In this document: positions 1 through 10,540 of the stretch, in pieces
Layout: every line of letters starts with the position of its first letter
Numbering within the stretch: the stretch's first letter is position 1
Assembly (NCBI RefSeq): GCF_000150955.2
Contig: NC_011674.1
Coordinates: 930,001 to 994,000 of the forward strand
DNA from: Phaeodactylum tricornutum CCAP 1055/1
Lineage: Eukaryota; Bacillariophyta; Bacillariophyceae; Surirellales; Neidiaceae
Length of the DNA: 64,000 nucleotides
Reading direction: 5' to 3'
Made by a program: the position numbers and the translations under genes
The notes under the pieces: model-generated
What the model was told of the DNA's origin: nothing
Seen by the model: only the letters and a program-made list of their open reading frames with translations
Database searches by the model: none

Positions 1-513
1 GTGAAAGACCAAATCGCGTCGCGTAATAGCACACATCGAATTAGAAAAGGTGATTCTGACCACCCCGCCTCTTTTCATTCGTTTTCCTCATCAGGCATTA
101 CATTGACAGCTTCGTTCTTTGGCGATCGGGTGCTCGAAACAAAGCAAGTATACGAAGTCGTTGACGGTGTTTTTGACTGCACAGCGCCCGTCTACGAAAG
201 TACTGGAACTATGTCGCATCAAGAATGCATTCAGCTGCTTTTGAAGGAACCACTGGTACGGAAGATGGTTAAAACGACTCCGGAGAAAACTACACCCTTT
301 CCTACTGATCGACCCTTTGTAAAAACGAGGTTGGAGGACGAATCCCTTATGTCGACCGACGTAAGTTCCGTCGGCTTGTCACCGTACGCCATTAAGGCAA
401 AACAATCCGGTGCGGCTTCTCGACAAATGTCGTCGTACGACGAGAGCTCGATTCGACTGTATCCGTTGGCGAAAATCAACTTACTACCTTCGATGAGTGT
501 AGAAACAAGCTAG
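1..513 (+). CDS. 3' part of an unidentified gene
   Basis: An open frame runs from the first base to a TAG at 511-513. There is no ATG at its start (the first codon is GTG), so this is probably the C-terminal part of a gene that begins outside the window. The visible 170 residues are polar and rich in Ser, Thr and Lys, with no membrane segment. I recognise no domain. The last part is Ser-rich and looks disordered. Codon use looks like that of neighbouring coding regions. The next gene lies tail to tail on the other strand, 41 bp away. Confidence 0.45.
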   Translation: MKDQIASRNSTHRIRKGDSDHPASFHSFSSSGITLTASFFGDRVLETKQVYEVVDGVFDCTAPVYESTGTMSHQECIQLLLKEPLVRKMVKTTPEKTTPFPTDRPFVKTRLEDESLMSTDVSSVGLSPYAIKAKQSGAASRQMSSYDESSIRLYPLAKINLLPSMSVETS

Positions 514-554
514 AGGTAAAGTTTGCGTGGACGCAGGGGCGCTTAGCGTTTTAG

Positions 555-2038
555 TCAATGATTTAGTAAAGAATGAGAGATAGATTGCACCATTAGCGAA
601 TAAACCGTGCACGTAGCTGCGTACCAAAACACTACCCGTCGAATACTATACCATGCAGGTCGTCCCATTTCGTCCGCCAGACAGTGGTGTTTAGCGGTAG
701 AACGGGTGTAGAAATAGCGGAAAAGCTCTACCGATAACAAGAAAGTATAGCTCAATAGCAAGACATGGTGGGCTTGACTGAGAGTACTTCTGCACAGAAG
801 CATTGCACCGACGATGTACCTAAGCCATATGTTCGACACATCAGCGTCCATCCGCAACTCGCTCTGTAAGCTTGAAGACAGAGTGTGTAAGCCACTGTTT
901 TGGACGAATGTGTCAAAGTCAGCATTCGTCCATCCGAACTCATTATTCGCGATAGATTCCGAAGCAACCGTGACATAGTCCCATCCCCATTGAGAAAGAG
1001 GAGATTTGTACCACCCCACACTCTTTAGCGTTTGCCACGGCTGTGCCATGTGTTGACAAGGCTGTCTCCAGTCGGATACAGTATGCCCCCATTGCGTCCA
1101 ATGCAAATGAGATGTGTTAAGTATAGGTGGTAATGATGTTTTGAAACCAGAGATACATCGTTGAGGTCGGGGCGTGAAGCCCAAAACAATTTGAACAATT
1201 GGTTTCAAGTTTTGTTACCACCAAAATCAATGTACGGCAAAGAACGCGCGCTTGGTTGACTGTGAATACACAAATGGCCGCTACTAGTCGGCCAAATGGG
1301 CACCTCGGGGGAGAGCTCGCCTGAGCTGGTGACAACGTTGGAGTCGTGGAGAGGAATTGTCAACGTGGCAGCTGTGATTCGGCCGGATTCCTCACAAGCA
1401 AGTTTAGGGACAGATTCCTGCTCCAATGATTTTGTGCTCGGGCTTACGGAGACGCGAAATCCGACGACGGCAGCGTCGTCGCCAAGTAGTTGCTTGAGCA
1501 AAGCGTCCAAGAATGGATTATTGAAGAGTTCCTCAAGAAATAGCGAAACCGCTGGATGCTCATCTACAACAAGGGTCCATGACTGTTCACCCACTACGTT
1601 TGTCCTGTGTGAGATAGCGATATCTTCATCCATCGATAAGCTGCCGAGAATATAGCCCCGTAGAAGGTCGGCCTTCGATCGCGAGATCAATTCGGGAAGT
1701 TGTTGCGGACAAAGCGCCGGGCCCGAAGCGGTTGTTGGATACACAGTTGGCGTTTGCATAGTGTTCCTGTACCCCGTTGTCTCTAAGCAGGTCGAGCCAT
1801 CCCGGAAGCGCTTGCTCGACTGTCGGGCTTGGAGGTCCGGTTCGACGACTTGGTGGATGTATAGTTCCAAAGCATGTGTCGTTAAAAGCAGTGCCAACGA
1901 AAGCAACAATGGTGCTTCCAAAAGCACGATTCGGAGGAGCAAAAGTGTCAACATCTCCAGGCGTCTAAAACTACGAAAGGATCGGAGGGATCGTCGCCTA
2001 CGCCACCGAGGTCTCGGCCATTCCGTGTTCGTGGTCAT
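555..2038 (-). CDS. Putative membrane protein, probably spliced from two frames
   Basis: Two long minus-strand frames abut. The first runs from an ATG at 2038 to a TGA at 1207-1205. The second is open from about 1208 to 555 but has no good ATG at its start. The N-terminus is Arg-rich, then has a long hydrophobic segment rich in Leu (residues about 30-57), a signal anchor or signal peptide. The second frame holds two or three more hydrophobic segments near its C-terminus. The simplest reading is one gene with an intron somewhere in about 1060-1300. GT dinucleotides occur (for example at 1218-1217), but I could not find a donor and acceptor pair with convincing sites and matching phase. A frameshift or two genes remain possible. 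No known family was recognised. Confidence 0.45.
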
Positions 2039-2519
2039 GGCCGAGCTAGCCACTTTGCCAAAAGGCTTCTCTTAATACGACATATATAGTAAATATATCC
2101 TCAACAAGGATCGGCGCACTTTGTACAAAGGGACTGTGAGTGATCGCTGAGACCGTTTTCTTGCCGTCTCGCACACAAAGAGAAAGCCTCTCGTATCATT
2201 TCATGCCGATCCAAATCCATCCATTTCGGTTGGCCGTGGGGAAGTGATTCTACCCAAAATTGAGTACCTGATTGATATTTTCAAGTATTGGTCATATTTA
2301 AAAATTATGTCGTACAGGAAGCATCCCACGACTCAATGGATCACGGAGGAAACCAATACCCGACCCTATCTAAAATGACACTAACATAACCAACAAGGCG
2401 CCAAAGCGACGCCATTGTAGCACAACGGCAGGCAATCGCGCCGAATGTCTCCCAATCTGTCGCATGGAAAGGACGTTGCTGCATTCGTCCTCGCTTTGGT
2501 CGACGACGTCCCGTGAACT
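2039..2519. promoter_or_regulatory. Divergent intergenic region, membrane protein / CTF8
   Basis: The 481 bp between two divergent starts hold no gene. An AT-rich stretch lies near 2080-2098. A GACTGTGAG at 2132-2140 is one case of a motif that recurs upstream of many genes in this window. Confidence 0.4.
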
Positions 2520-3028
2520 ATGGAAGACGCCACCGCTTTTGGCTCCACTGACGAGTCGGAACAACCCGTGTTGATTCCAATTCATTCCGATGGCGACCTT
2601 CCCGAGTGGGCCGTCCTAGAGCTCAACGGGGAACTCATTCGGCCTAAGGAATCCCCTGACGGCAAAGAAAATCCAACGAGCGACTGCTTGGTTGGTCCAG
2701 GTCAAGTCGAATTAGGATCTGTGCAGTTTGTAGATGCGGTAGGTTCCGTTGAGGGTTCTTTCACGGTGTGGAGATCACTCGGTTTCTGGGCCTGCTGACT
2801 TTCGTTCACAATTAAATCTCACTCTACACCTTTCTTGCTCGTTCCCAGGATCCGGTGATGGTAATGGGAAGTCATCGTCTCAAGGGAAAGGTGGAAACGT
2901 TGAAGCAACCATTCTGCGTACTGAGAAAGGATGTAGATAGCGACAACGACACAACATCGTACCAGGTAACTGGGATCATTACGAAAAAGCTACTCTTCAA
3001 CCAATACCCTAAAACTATTATGCGGTAA
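2520..3028 (+). CDS. CTF8: CTF8, subunit of the alternative Ctf18-RFC clamp loader
   Basis: Two exons, 2520-2738 and 2849-3028, join in phase 0 across a 110 bp GT-AG intron (donor GTAGGT, acceptor TTCCCAG) to give 132 residues, close to the usual length of Ctf8. The N-terminal exon has the family's WAVLELNGEL block (residues about 31-40). The second exon has MGSHRLKGKVETLKQPF and ends with KLLFNQYPKTIM, matching the conserved C-terminus (a KILF.. RPKP-like end). Ctf8 binds Dcc1 and the C-terminus of Ctf18. That complex loads PCNA and supports sister chromatid cohesion in the nucleus. The uninterrupted exon 1 frame runs on into the intron, which hides the second half from a simple ORF scan. 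Confidence 0.9.
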
Positions 3029-3132
3029 AAACCCTCGGGCTACGGCAGCTCTAGTCAATCTCCTCCGAGCGCTCACTTTACGAATACAATAAGAATAAAG
3101 AACATATAACCAAAACTATCATTAATCCTGTC

Positions 3133-4533
3133 TCACTGGGCGTGGACCAGTGCCTTCACATCCAGGCGTACAGGGATGGCGCCTCGAGGTGTCGGTGCCC
3201 CGGGAACTGCACGTGTATCCGCCAGGGGTATTCTTTTTTTCTTCGATAACCGTTCATCATCGTCATCAAATGCCGCTAGGGGGTCCCGGTCTGCTCCGTA
3301 AGCATTGCATAGTCTCAACTGGCCGATGCCCTCAGCCTCCAGCCGGCGGTCTACCAAACGCGGGGTATCGCCTTCGATTCGCCAGGACTCTTCCGACAAC
3401 ACCAGCCGCTGCTCAGCAATGTTGTAGCCAGCGATACTGCGAGAATCGATATTTTGCCAATGAATCGCGGAAACGGAAAAGTCCGAATGTGTGTGATAAA
3501 CCTTCTGGGCCGTCAGAATCGTATACCAATCCGCAAACATCTGCAACGTTTGTCGTATTCTTGTCGCTTTGTCTTGATTGAAAGCCCAACTTACGCGACC
3601 CTCATCCGGATCCTTGTATTCCTGGCGCGTACCCCATGTAATGCGCAGAGCCGAATGGACAACGGTATGCCAGTTGGGATGAGACCAACCGAAATCGCGT
3701 TCAAATGAAGTGTACCACTCGACCCGATTGCAGACTAAGTACGTGTCTCGAGGTAGAGCAACACCAAGACTTTGCAAAGATTTTGGATCCAATCCTTTGC
3801 GCTTGTCTTCCTCTCCGTCAGGTGCCCGCAGATGAACGACCGTGTGAGGCGCAGTTTGGTACGGCAAAATCTGCAATAGTTCCTGGCGGGGTCGATAAAA
3901 ACGGAAAAAGTAATTGTCTGGGACCTTGGACCAGCGGGGATACGTGTTTGCTTCCAAGAGAATCACTCGGTGATCAGACGCCAACAATTTTTGCAAGGCA
4001 CACTCGTCCGGTGGCCTACCAAAGTTAACGAGTCGCACGAATCGACCAGCGAATTGGTCAGCCGTGGGAAAAGGTATCTCGTTGACGATAGCGGGACAGT
4101 TTTGCGAAATTTCGGGATGTGCAGCTTCAAAGGCCAAATGGAACTCTTTGTAGGTTTTGTGAACACAGACCGTACGTCCAAACTCGTCACCCAAAAGATG
4201 CGCCGCCAATAGTCCCGCCATAATATTACCCGTGCCTTGCCCTATTTTAAGGTCAGTAAACAATAGATAGCGATCGTTGCCGAAGTCTCGCTTGGCGGCT
4301 TGCAGCTTCTCTTCGTACGTTAGGATCCAGGGAGTCCGTAAGCTGCTCCGGGACGATGAACCAACAAACTCGCTTTTACTCCGCAACAGAATGATGGAAT
4401 AGGTCACAAACGAAAGCCCGAACAGTAAACAGCAGATTTTGAAGATCGCCACTGGAAGATATGTTCTTCTGGTCCGTGGCCGCCTCACCCGTCTCAGCTG
4501 TCTTTTTTGTTGTAGACTAAAAGTTGGTGCCAT
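3133..4533 (-). CDS. Golgi type II membrane protein, fucosyltransferase-like
   Basis: The first ATG is at 4533, giving 466 residues; the open frame upstream has only a GTG. A short basic cytoplasmic tail is followed by one hydrophobic segment (about residues 29-52), as in Golgi type II glycosyltransferases. The lumenal part begins with DRYLLFTDLKIGQGTGN, which resembles the substrate-binding opening of fucosyltransferases of the GT37/NodZ/GT23 group. It later has THSDFSVSA, close to the conserved HSDFS.A of protein and xyloglucan fucosyltransferases. Cysteines are few. I infer transfer of fucose from GDP-fucose to a glycan in the Golgi; the acceptor cannot be told. The gene converges on CTF8 with about 100 bp between stops. 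Confidence 0.6.
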   Translation of the reverse strand: MAPTFSLQQKRQLRRVRRPRTRRTYLPVAIFKICCLLFGLSFVTYSIILLRSKSEFVGSSSRSSLRTPWILTYEEKLQAAKRDFGNDRYLLFTDLKIGQGTGNIMAGLLAAHLLGDEFGRTVCVHKTYKEFHLAFEAAHPEISQNCPAIVNEIPFPTADQFAGRFVRLVNFGRPPDECALQKLLASDHRVILLEANTYPRWSKVPDNYFFRFYRPRQELLQILPYQTAPHTVVHLRAPDGEEDKRKGLDPKSLQSLGVALPRDTYLVCNRVEWYTSFERDFGWSHPNWHTVVHSALRITWGTRQEYKDPDEGRVSWAFNQDKATRIRQTLQMFADWYTILTAQKVYHTHSDFSVSAIHWQNIDSRSIAGYNIAEQRLVLSEESWRIEGDTPRLVDRRLEAEGIGQLRLCNAYGADRDPLAAFDDDDERLSKKKRIPLADTRAVPGAPTPRGAIPVRLDVKALVHAQ

Positions 4534-5035
4534 GATGGCTAGCGAATGAGAATATTCACACACCGAGAGTCGATGATTGTGAATTTGCCATGGTGAGATT
4601 TACAGTTACCCAGTTGGGGAAAAAAAAGAGGAAACGGTTTTTTGTGCGTCTATGTGAATATGACTTCCATTATCTATAAAAAAGACATGTCGGACTGAAT
4701 ATTACGAGTACCGGACCGTAGCTTCCGTATAAAATAGCGAACGGTTTGACTGACTTTGAAAGCATGTTCAAATTCAACTATGAAGCTCGCTGATTGTGAA
4801 TTCGAAAAGATTGTTGTCAACGTTTTTTGCATTTCCGTCTTTGCGTCAGCCGATCTCAAAATTGATCACGCTCTCCAACCAAAAATGGAAAAACCGAAAA
4901 AGGCAAGCCGAGAGCGTCTCCGGTTGTTCTTTCCGCGAGGATACGGATGCAACACTAGATGTCGTCGACCTTCACACTGCCTTGTAAACAGTCCTGCTTT
5001 GTTGCTAATCCCTTTGTTGTCTTCCCTGCTCTGTC
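4534..5035. promoter_or_regulatory. Divergent intergenic region
   Basis: 502 bp between the fucosyltransferase-like gene and the RRM gene, with no supported ORF. It holds a run of A at about 4619-4626 and looser copies of the window's recurring motif (TTGACTGACTTTGAA at 4746-4760 and TGATTGTGAA at 4791-4800). Confidence 0.35.
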
Positions 5036-6209
5036 ATGTCTCTGATTGAAGAGCAAGAAAAAGCCTTACAGGCCAAACTAAGTTCTTTAGATGGTATGTT
5101 CCCGTTTTCTTTCGATGCCTACACAACGCGTTGTACTACATCTCATTCTTTTGTAATTTGCACTATGACTACCAGGTCCCGATTGGGATAGCGAGGATGA
5201 TGACGGGCTTCAGAAATCAGCAGAAGAAGATGCTGCGTTAGCGAAAACGAAAAAGGGCAAAGCCGCCGGTAAACACGGCAAGAAGGGTCGGAACAAGCCT
5301 GGAACAGTCTTGTACCTGGGTCATCTACCTCCCAACTTTGAGGAACAAGAAATTTGGAAGTTCTTACAGCAATTCGGCAAGGTCCTGCACGTACGTTTGG
5401 CGCGTTCGAAAAAGACTGGCGGTGGGAAAGGATACGGGTTTGTGGAAATGCAACGTCCGGACGTGGCCAACATTGTGGCCGATACACTCTCGGGATACAT
5501 CTTGTTCGGCCAAAAACGTTTGGTTTGCCACGTGATTCCTCCCGAAAAAGTTCATCGTCGACTGTTCTTTGCGCACGCACCAAGGGCCAAGAAGGAAGTT
5601 AGCCGGGTGTTGGCTTTGGAAAAAATAAAGGATATTACGACACGGCTCATTTCTCGGGAGCGCAAAAAGAGAGAAACACTGAAGGAATTGGGTATCGATT
5701 ACGATTTTCCTGGCTATGAGGCCTCGGCCAATCAAGTTACAAGCAAGGAGGCAGAAAAATTGGATGCAATGGCAGCAGAAAGGAACAAGAATGCTCGCAA
5801 AGAGTCTGTTGAATCGATCGGAAGTGAAGGGGCGAAAAGTACGAAAACGAATCGCGTGGACTCGGTTGCTTGTGAGAATAGTGAAAGTGCCCAGCTCAAA
5901 AGGCGGAAGGAATTAACGGATGATGTGGATCGTTCGGGATCCAAGTTCGCCAAGAAAACGCGCAAAGACTCGATTGCATCGGTTGAGAGCACGGGGTCGA
6001 AGACGAAAAAAGATAGAAGGAGAAAGCATTCGGATGGATCGGTGAATGACGTAAACGTCGACATCGTGTCACCACCCGATAAAAGTCCGAAGCGATCAAC
6101 ACGCAATAAACCAGCCAAGGCAGTGGCTGAAGCGGACCCGAAAAAACTCGTAGTACAGTCGGAAAAGAAACCAAAGCAGAAATTAAACAAGCGACGCCGA
6201 TCAACGTAA
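5036..6209 (+). CDS. Nucleolar RRM protein, NIFK/Nop15-like
   Basis: Exon 1 (5036-5093) encodes MSLIEEQEKALQAKLSSLD and ends in phase 1 at a GTATGT donor. Exon 2 starts at 5176 after an 82 bp intron and runs to TAA at 6207-6209, for 363 residues. A basic linker precedes one RRM. RNP2 is VLYLGHLPP and RNP1 is KGYGFVEM. The RRM is followed by HVIPPEKVHRRLF, the same order as in NIFK and yeast Nop15, which act in 60S ribosome maturation in the nucleolus. The rest is a long Lys/Glu/Ser-rich tail with repeated S-I-xx-S-E/K phosphosite-like units and nuclear signals. Orthology is inferred from domain order. Confidence 0.8.
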
Positions 6210-6779
6210 ATAGGCGACTTCACACCTTTGGGCCACCTTTTAAGATTACTATTTTTCGCTTTCGATCTACGAATGTGAGCGAGTAACTCACATAAGAATG
6301 CACAGCAGCTCACATATATTGGTTTAAATCATATCAATGAGACGGGATTTGTTGAATGGATGAAGCAGAGATTTTGTGAGCTGCTTTCTGTTAGGTCATA
6401 ATTTGTGAGGTGAGCGTCTGTCTACTAGAGTAGCGGCTGAGAATGGAGCCGCAAAGGTGATAGTTCGAAGTCAAACAATACGGTATTCGAAAGGTAGCCA
6501 TGCGTCCAAATTCCGAAGGAGCGTTTCCTTGATCGTCTGGTCCGGACGTAGGTAATCTGTCCCATTCCGACACCGATGTGACGCCGAAAGATACCAATTC
6601 TCTTTGATCAAGCGAGATGGCAGAAAGCGAAGCCCAAAGCACGTTTTGACACTCACCCTCTGGCAGAATCTGTTGAGGATAGAAAGGAACACTCGACAAG
6701 TAATTTAGTGTAAGTCATCACAATCACCGTCAGCACAGCACACGCTCTCTCTACTTAGAATAGATATCAGGTAGCTCCA
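6210..6779. other. Intergenic region with an uncertain minus-strand ORF
   Basis: 570 bp without a firm gene. On the minus strand an open frame at 6692-6471 reads rather protein-like (it includes IKETLLRNLDAWLPFEYRIV) and an overlapping frame covers 6699-6391. Neither has an ATG start, and a possible acceptor (TCCTCAACAG) lies near 6670. It could be a last exon of an unrecognised gene, or chance. Confidence 0.25.
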
Positions 6780-7115
6780 ATGAAAGCTCTCTCTTGCATC
6801 GTGGTAACCCTCTTTGTCATCGTTGTGGATGCCACGTCCGGTCACCCTTCTTCGGCCTTTGGACGGCGAGGCACTCGGGCCAGTAGTAGTAACAGTTCTG
6901 CCGAATCTCATTGGTCGTCGACAGGAGTGCAGGGTTTGGGCCACGATGAAAGCCGGTCGGAAAAAATAAAGCAGGTCAAGAAGAAGACTGACAAGGGCCT
7001 AGGCAAGGAGCAAAGACACAACAATTCCTCCCAAAGGAACCTCATGCAAAAGGTTCCACAAGCAGGCAGCGTCTTCAGGATGGACCCGCTAGATCCCAAC
7101 CTTGGCGTCAACTAG
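6780..7115 (+). CDS. Small secreted protein, unknown
   Basis: 111 residues from an ATG at 6780. The first 22 residues (MKALSCIVVTLFVIVVDATS) form a clear signal peptide with a likely cut after ATS-G. The mature part is short, Ser- and Lys-rich and without cysteines, so it is probably disordered. The C-terminus (RMDPLDPNLGVN) is more ordered in composition. No domain was recognised. A secreted or organelle-lumen role is inferred only from the signal peptide. There is no ASAF-type plastid site; the F of SSAFGRRG lies some residues after the predicted cut but is in a similar setting, so plastid import is not excluded. Confidence 0.5.
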   Translation: MKALSCIVVTLFVIVVDATSGHPSSAFGRRGTRASSSNSSAESHWSSTGVQGLGHDESRSEKIKQVKKKTDKGLGKEQRHNNSSQRNLMQKVPQAGSVFRMDPLDPNLGVN

Positions 7116-7528
7116 AGACACGCGCGTCGCAGGCGGATCTTTTAACATACGATTCAATATTTTATCAACTGAACATTTCTCTCCGCCTACAGCTTCAATT
7201 GACTGCTTCAGAAAAAGTGTTGTGATAGGCCTCTTGTCGCCAGTGTTTTACCTAGAGCGTCCGCTGCAGAGGAAGCATTGACGGTGGTCCTCCAGGTCAT
7301 CAGGAACCCAGTTATAGCACACGACAGAAACCATCTCTCGCTCACATCTCGTCTTTGGTATTTAGAATGCACACGTCCTTTTCTTCATTCGTTATCTATA
7401 CAACAGCTACACAGGAAAGCTATCTAAATTTTCAGACCAGGGCCGCGCTCATTTCAGTTACGTTAGCTCGTTATAACAGAGGTGTTCCATATTTATTTTA
7501 GTTAGAGCGCGAACTTGCCCGCCATTTC
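7116..7528. other. Convergent intergenic region
   Basis: 413 bp between two converging genes; only 3' untranslated sequence is expected here. I see no ORF, repeat or RNA gene. Confidence 0.4.
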
Positions 7529-9176
7529 TTACTTTCCCGATAGACTCGACAGCATTTGGGTGAATGGCTTGCCCGTCGCCAATTCTACCATCAGCGTAAT
7601 CAGCACTCCCATCATGGCTACCCGAGCATTCACTCGTTCCTTCTCTTGCAATTTGGCTTGGTACAAGAGTCCTTCGGCACCAACCCCTTGAACACCACCG
7701 GTATTGATACCCAACCGCTCGTCCAAAGGCTGCAATTCCACGTCGCCCACCATGTTCGCGACACAGGCTTCAGTTACGGACTGAGCCGGTTCCGCTAAAG
7801 CGTCCACGACCAAATCAGCCATATCATCAATAAAGGTGGCATCCGTATTGAGTGCGGGGCACCGTCGCCAATTGGATATGCCTGATTCTTCTGCCAACTC
7901 GCGATATTCGATATCAATTTCTTCCAGGGTTTCGATGTGTTCGGATACAAAACTAATTGGAACAACCACAAGATTACGGACACCCGAGGCGCCCAGTTCG
8001 GGCAGGACATCGTCCGTGTACGGTCTCAACCATTCGATCGGACCAACGCGCGATTGGTACGAAAGGTGGACTTGTACATTTTCGTAGGGTAGTTCAGCAC
8101 TAATCTTAGCGACACATTCCTGGATTTGACGTTGGTACGGATCGCCGGCTTCAATGTAACTTTGCGGTACGCCGTGGGCCGAGAAAAGCACGTGTAGGGG
8201 CTTTTGATCGGGTGAGGTTTGCTTCGCTTCAGCGATTTGTGCATCAGTAAAGCTGTCGAGTTCCTTTTTCAACAGATCTGCCATGGCTTTGACGTAACCG
8301 GGACGGTCGTACCAAGAAGGGACCACGGTGTGCATCATTTTGCTGTACTTCTCGGAATGCTTCGAAAATTCTTCCTGTAGCACACGCAAGGAGCTTCCGG
8401 AGGTGGAAATGCTAAATTGTGGGTAGAGAGGCAGTATCACTAAAGCTTCGATTCTATCGTTTTGAATTTGGTCCAGTGCTTCTTCCGTAAAAGGATGCCA
8501 ATAGCGCATGCCTATGTAGGCTTTGACGTCCATACCGTACCGACGCTGCAAACTCTGGCACAGTAAATCGGCTTGGGCGTTACTGTATTTGAGAATCGGG
8601 GAGCCTCCTCCGATGGATTCGTAGGCGGCTCTACTTTTGGGAGCTCTTCGTTTGGAAATGAACAAGGCAATCAAGTTTTGCAACGGTGCCAACGGCCCCG
8701 GCAGTCGAATAATATCAGGGTCGGCAAAGAGGTTGTACAGAAAACCTATGGAACAAACAAAGTGAGATACAGTCAACGTTTGGTCCATGGAGATCCCATG
8801 ATGTTAATGACTATCATGATGATGATGATGATGACGATGATAGCAGAGGGTAATCCGTCATCTCTCGCCTTTCTACTGGTGATGGACCGACAGCAAACGC
8901 ACCTTCGACATCATCTCCGGTCTCGGGTCCACCGAGATTCAGTAGTAGTACCCCCACCTTGGGATTCGTTGGCTCTATTACTAGCGGAGACGCTTCCAAT
9001 ATGGGAGCGGCAGCGACTTTCAGTGGCATTGTTGATTGCAAAGGCAATTGCAAAGAGTCTCGTCTACTCGAACTATGCGTGGAGAAACATTGACATTTGG
9101 AAACTGCCGAAAGAAAAACGAGCAGAACGCAAAGGAGGCTTCCAGAAACACTCCGTTGTCGGTGCAATAGTCTCAT
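7529..9176 (-). CDS. FECH: Ferrochelatase, plastid form with LHC-like C-terminal domain
   Basis: Two exons, 9176-8903 and 8745-7529, join in phase 1 across a 157 bp GTGCGT..ATAG intron to give 496 residues. Ferrochelatase inserts Fe2+ into protoporphyrin IX, the last step of haem synthesis. The core begins with KVGVLLLNLGGP. It contains FSAHGVP with the catalytic His, and SFVSEHIETLEEID with the conserved His and Glu. The C-terminus has ERVNARVAMMGVLITLMVE, a chlorophyll a/b-binding-like helix (ERxNxRxAMxG) as in cyanobacterial and plastid ferrochelatases. The start at 9176 gives a signal peptide (MRLLHRQRSVSGSLLCVLLV) ending CQCF-S, a diatom plastid-type site with F at +1. The longer open frame upstream is not needed. 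The intron carries a trinucleotide repeat. Confidence 0.93.
8815..8840. repeat. ATG trinucleotide microsatellite in the ferrochelatase intron
   Basis: About eight ATG/ACG units lie inside the intron, near the donor side. It is translated only in the unspliced frame. Confidence 0.85.
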
Positions 9177-9841
9177 ACTGTCAATGCTATGTGCTATGTG
9201 TCTGTGTTTGTGCATGTATGCATGTATGCTTGTACTGCGGTCAATTGCAGTTGCCGTCAGCGGTACCGTAGGAGTGTAATCCTCTCCTACAGACTCGTTT
9301 CTCTTGGTCGAGTCTTGTCGTGCGGCGGTGTGTTGGTAGCGTCCGGCAGACGGTTGACTGTGACTGCGAATCCGTCTGAGCCAGCGGGACGGAACGAAGT
9401 CGTCGGGGGCGCGTTTGACAGTTAGGGCTCTCTCTCTCATTCGGCGGGGACCCGATGATGATGATACGGACGAATAGCAAGACCGCGAGCTATAGACTAT
9501 GACGTCACGGAAGAAGAGGGACGTCAATCTTACATGTTGATAGAGTCACGGAAACGATGAACGACCAAAAGCCGGGATCGGGCGTCTGGCACCACCGTCC
9601 GAAATCGATAGATTCCAAAGCCGGGTTTCTTTGGCCTTCTCGGACCCATCGAAAAAGTCACGCCTCTCGCGAAAATTGTCTTGGGCTGCGAAGGAGGTTC
9701 CTACCAGCAACACTGCCTGCCTGCCTGCCTACCTGCCTACCTGCCTTGTGCTCCATGGTCAGTGCATCCCTTGCCATTGCCCTCTGGATTGCTTATCGTG
9801 TCTTCCTGGACTCCTGCCCTCCCTCTCTAGAAAACCGCACA
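9177..9841. promoter_or_regulatory. Divergent region, ferrochelatase / UCH
   Basis: 665 bp between divergent starts. It holds TTGACTGTGACTGCGAATCC at 9354-9373 (a good copy of the recurring upstream motif, with the CGAA part), a CT-rich run at 9427-9438, and a CTGC/CTAC tetranucleotide repeat at 9713-9746. The frame of the UCH gene stays open upstream to 9557. Confidence 0.5.
9713..9746. repeat. CTGC/CTAC tetranucleotide microsatellite
   Basis: Eight units of CTGC or CTAC in the 5' flank of the UCH gene. Confidence 0.85.
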
Positions 9842-10540
9842 ATGTCGAAGCAAAAATGGTTTCCCCTGGAATCAAACCCTTCCTTGATGAACGAATACGT
9901 AGCCAAGCTCGGATTCAACACGGATCTTTACGAGTTCGTTGACGTTTTTTCTACCGAAGACTGGGCCTTACAGATGATACCACAACCGGTCGTTGCCGTT
10001 CTTATGCTGTACCCCCTTACCGAAAAGCAAGAATCGTTCTACGGCCAGGACAATCTCGCACCGCAAGATATGGATAAAGTCTGGTTTACAAAACAGCGCA
10101 TCGGGAATGCTTGTGGTACCATTGGCCTTTTGCACACACTGCTCAACGTCCCCGAGCCGCTACGAATCTTTCCATCTGATTCTTGGTTACACGGATTTTT
10201 AGAAGATTGCCCCAATCCACTGGATCCCGTTCGCAAAGCCGAGATTCTCGAACGCGATGCCAAAATTGCCAAGCTCCACGATCAAGCGACTTCGGCGGAA
10301 AACAACCAAACTGATCGGGGTAATCTCGACGATCAGCTTGTCACTCATTTTGTGGCACTTGTCAACGTGAATGATCAACTCTACGAACTCGATGGTCGTA
10401 AAGAAGCGCCCGTCGCGCACGGACCGACGACATCGGCGACGTTGCTGGCGGACGCCTGTAAAGTCGTGCAGACCTTTATGCAACGGGATCCCGATGAAGT
10501 ACGGTTTACAATCCTCGCGTTGGCGCCAAAGCAAGAATAG
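9842..10540 (+). CDS. Ubiquitin C-terminal hydrolase, peptidase family C12 (UCH-L3-like)
   Basis: 232 residues from an ATG at 9842 (MSKQKWFPLESNP), the length of UCH-L1/L3. The oxyanion Gln and nucleophile Cys lie in KQRIGNACGTIGLLH. The catalytic His is in THFVALV and the Asp in ELDGRKEAP, so the full Cys-His-Asp set is present. The enzyme trims small adducts from the C-terminus of ubiquitin or a ubiquitin-like protein in the cytosol or nucleus. The frame is open for another 95 codons upstream and includes a hydrophobic stretch (MVSASLAIALWIAYRVF, about 9752-9802). The UCH fold starts right at 9842, so I take this start, but an N-terminally extended form is possible. Confidence 0.92.
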   Translation: MSKQKWFPLESNPSLMNEYVAKLGFNTDLYEFVDVFSTEDWALQMIPQPVVAVLMLYPLTEKQESFYGQDNLAPQDMDKVWFTKQRIGNACGTIGLLHTLLNVPEPLRIFPSDSWLHGFLEDCPNPLDPVRKAEILERDAKIAKLHDQATSAENNQTDRGNLDDQLVTHFVALVNVNDQLYELDGRKEAPVAHGPTTSATLLADACKVVQTFMQRDPDEVRFTILALAPKQE

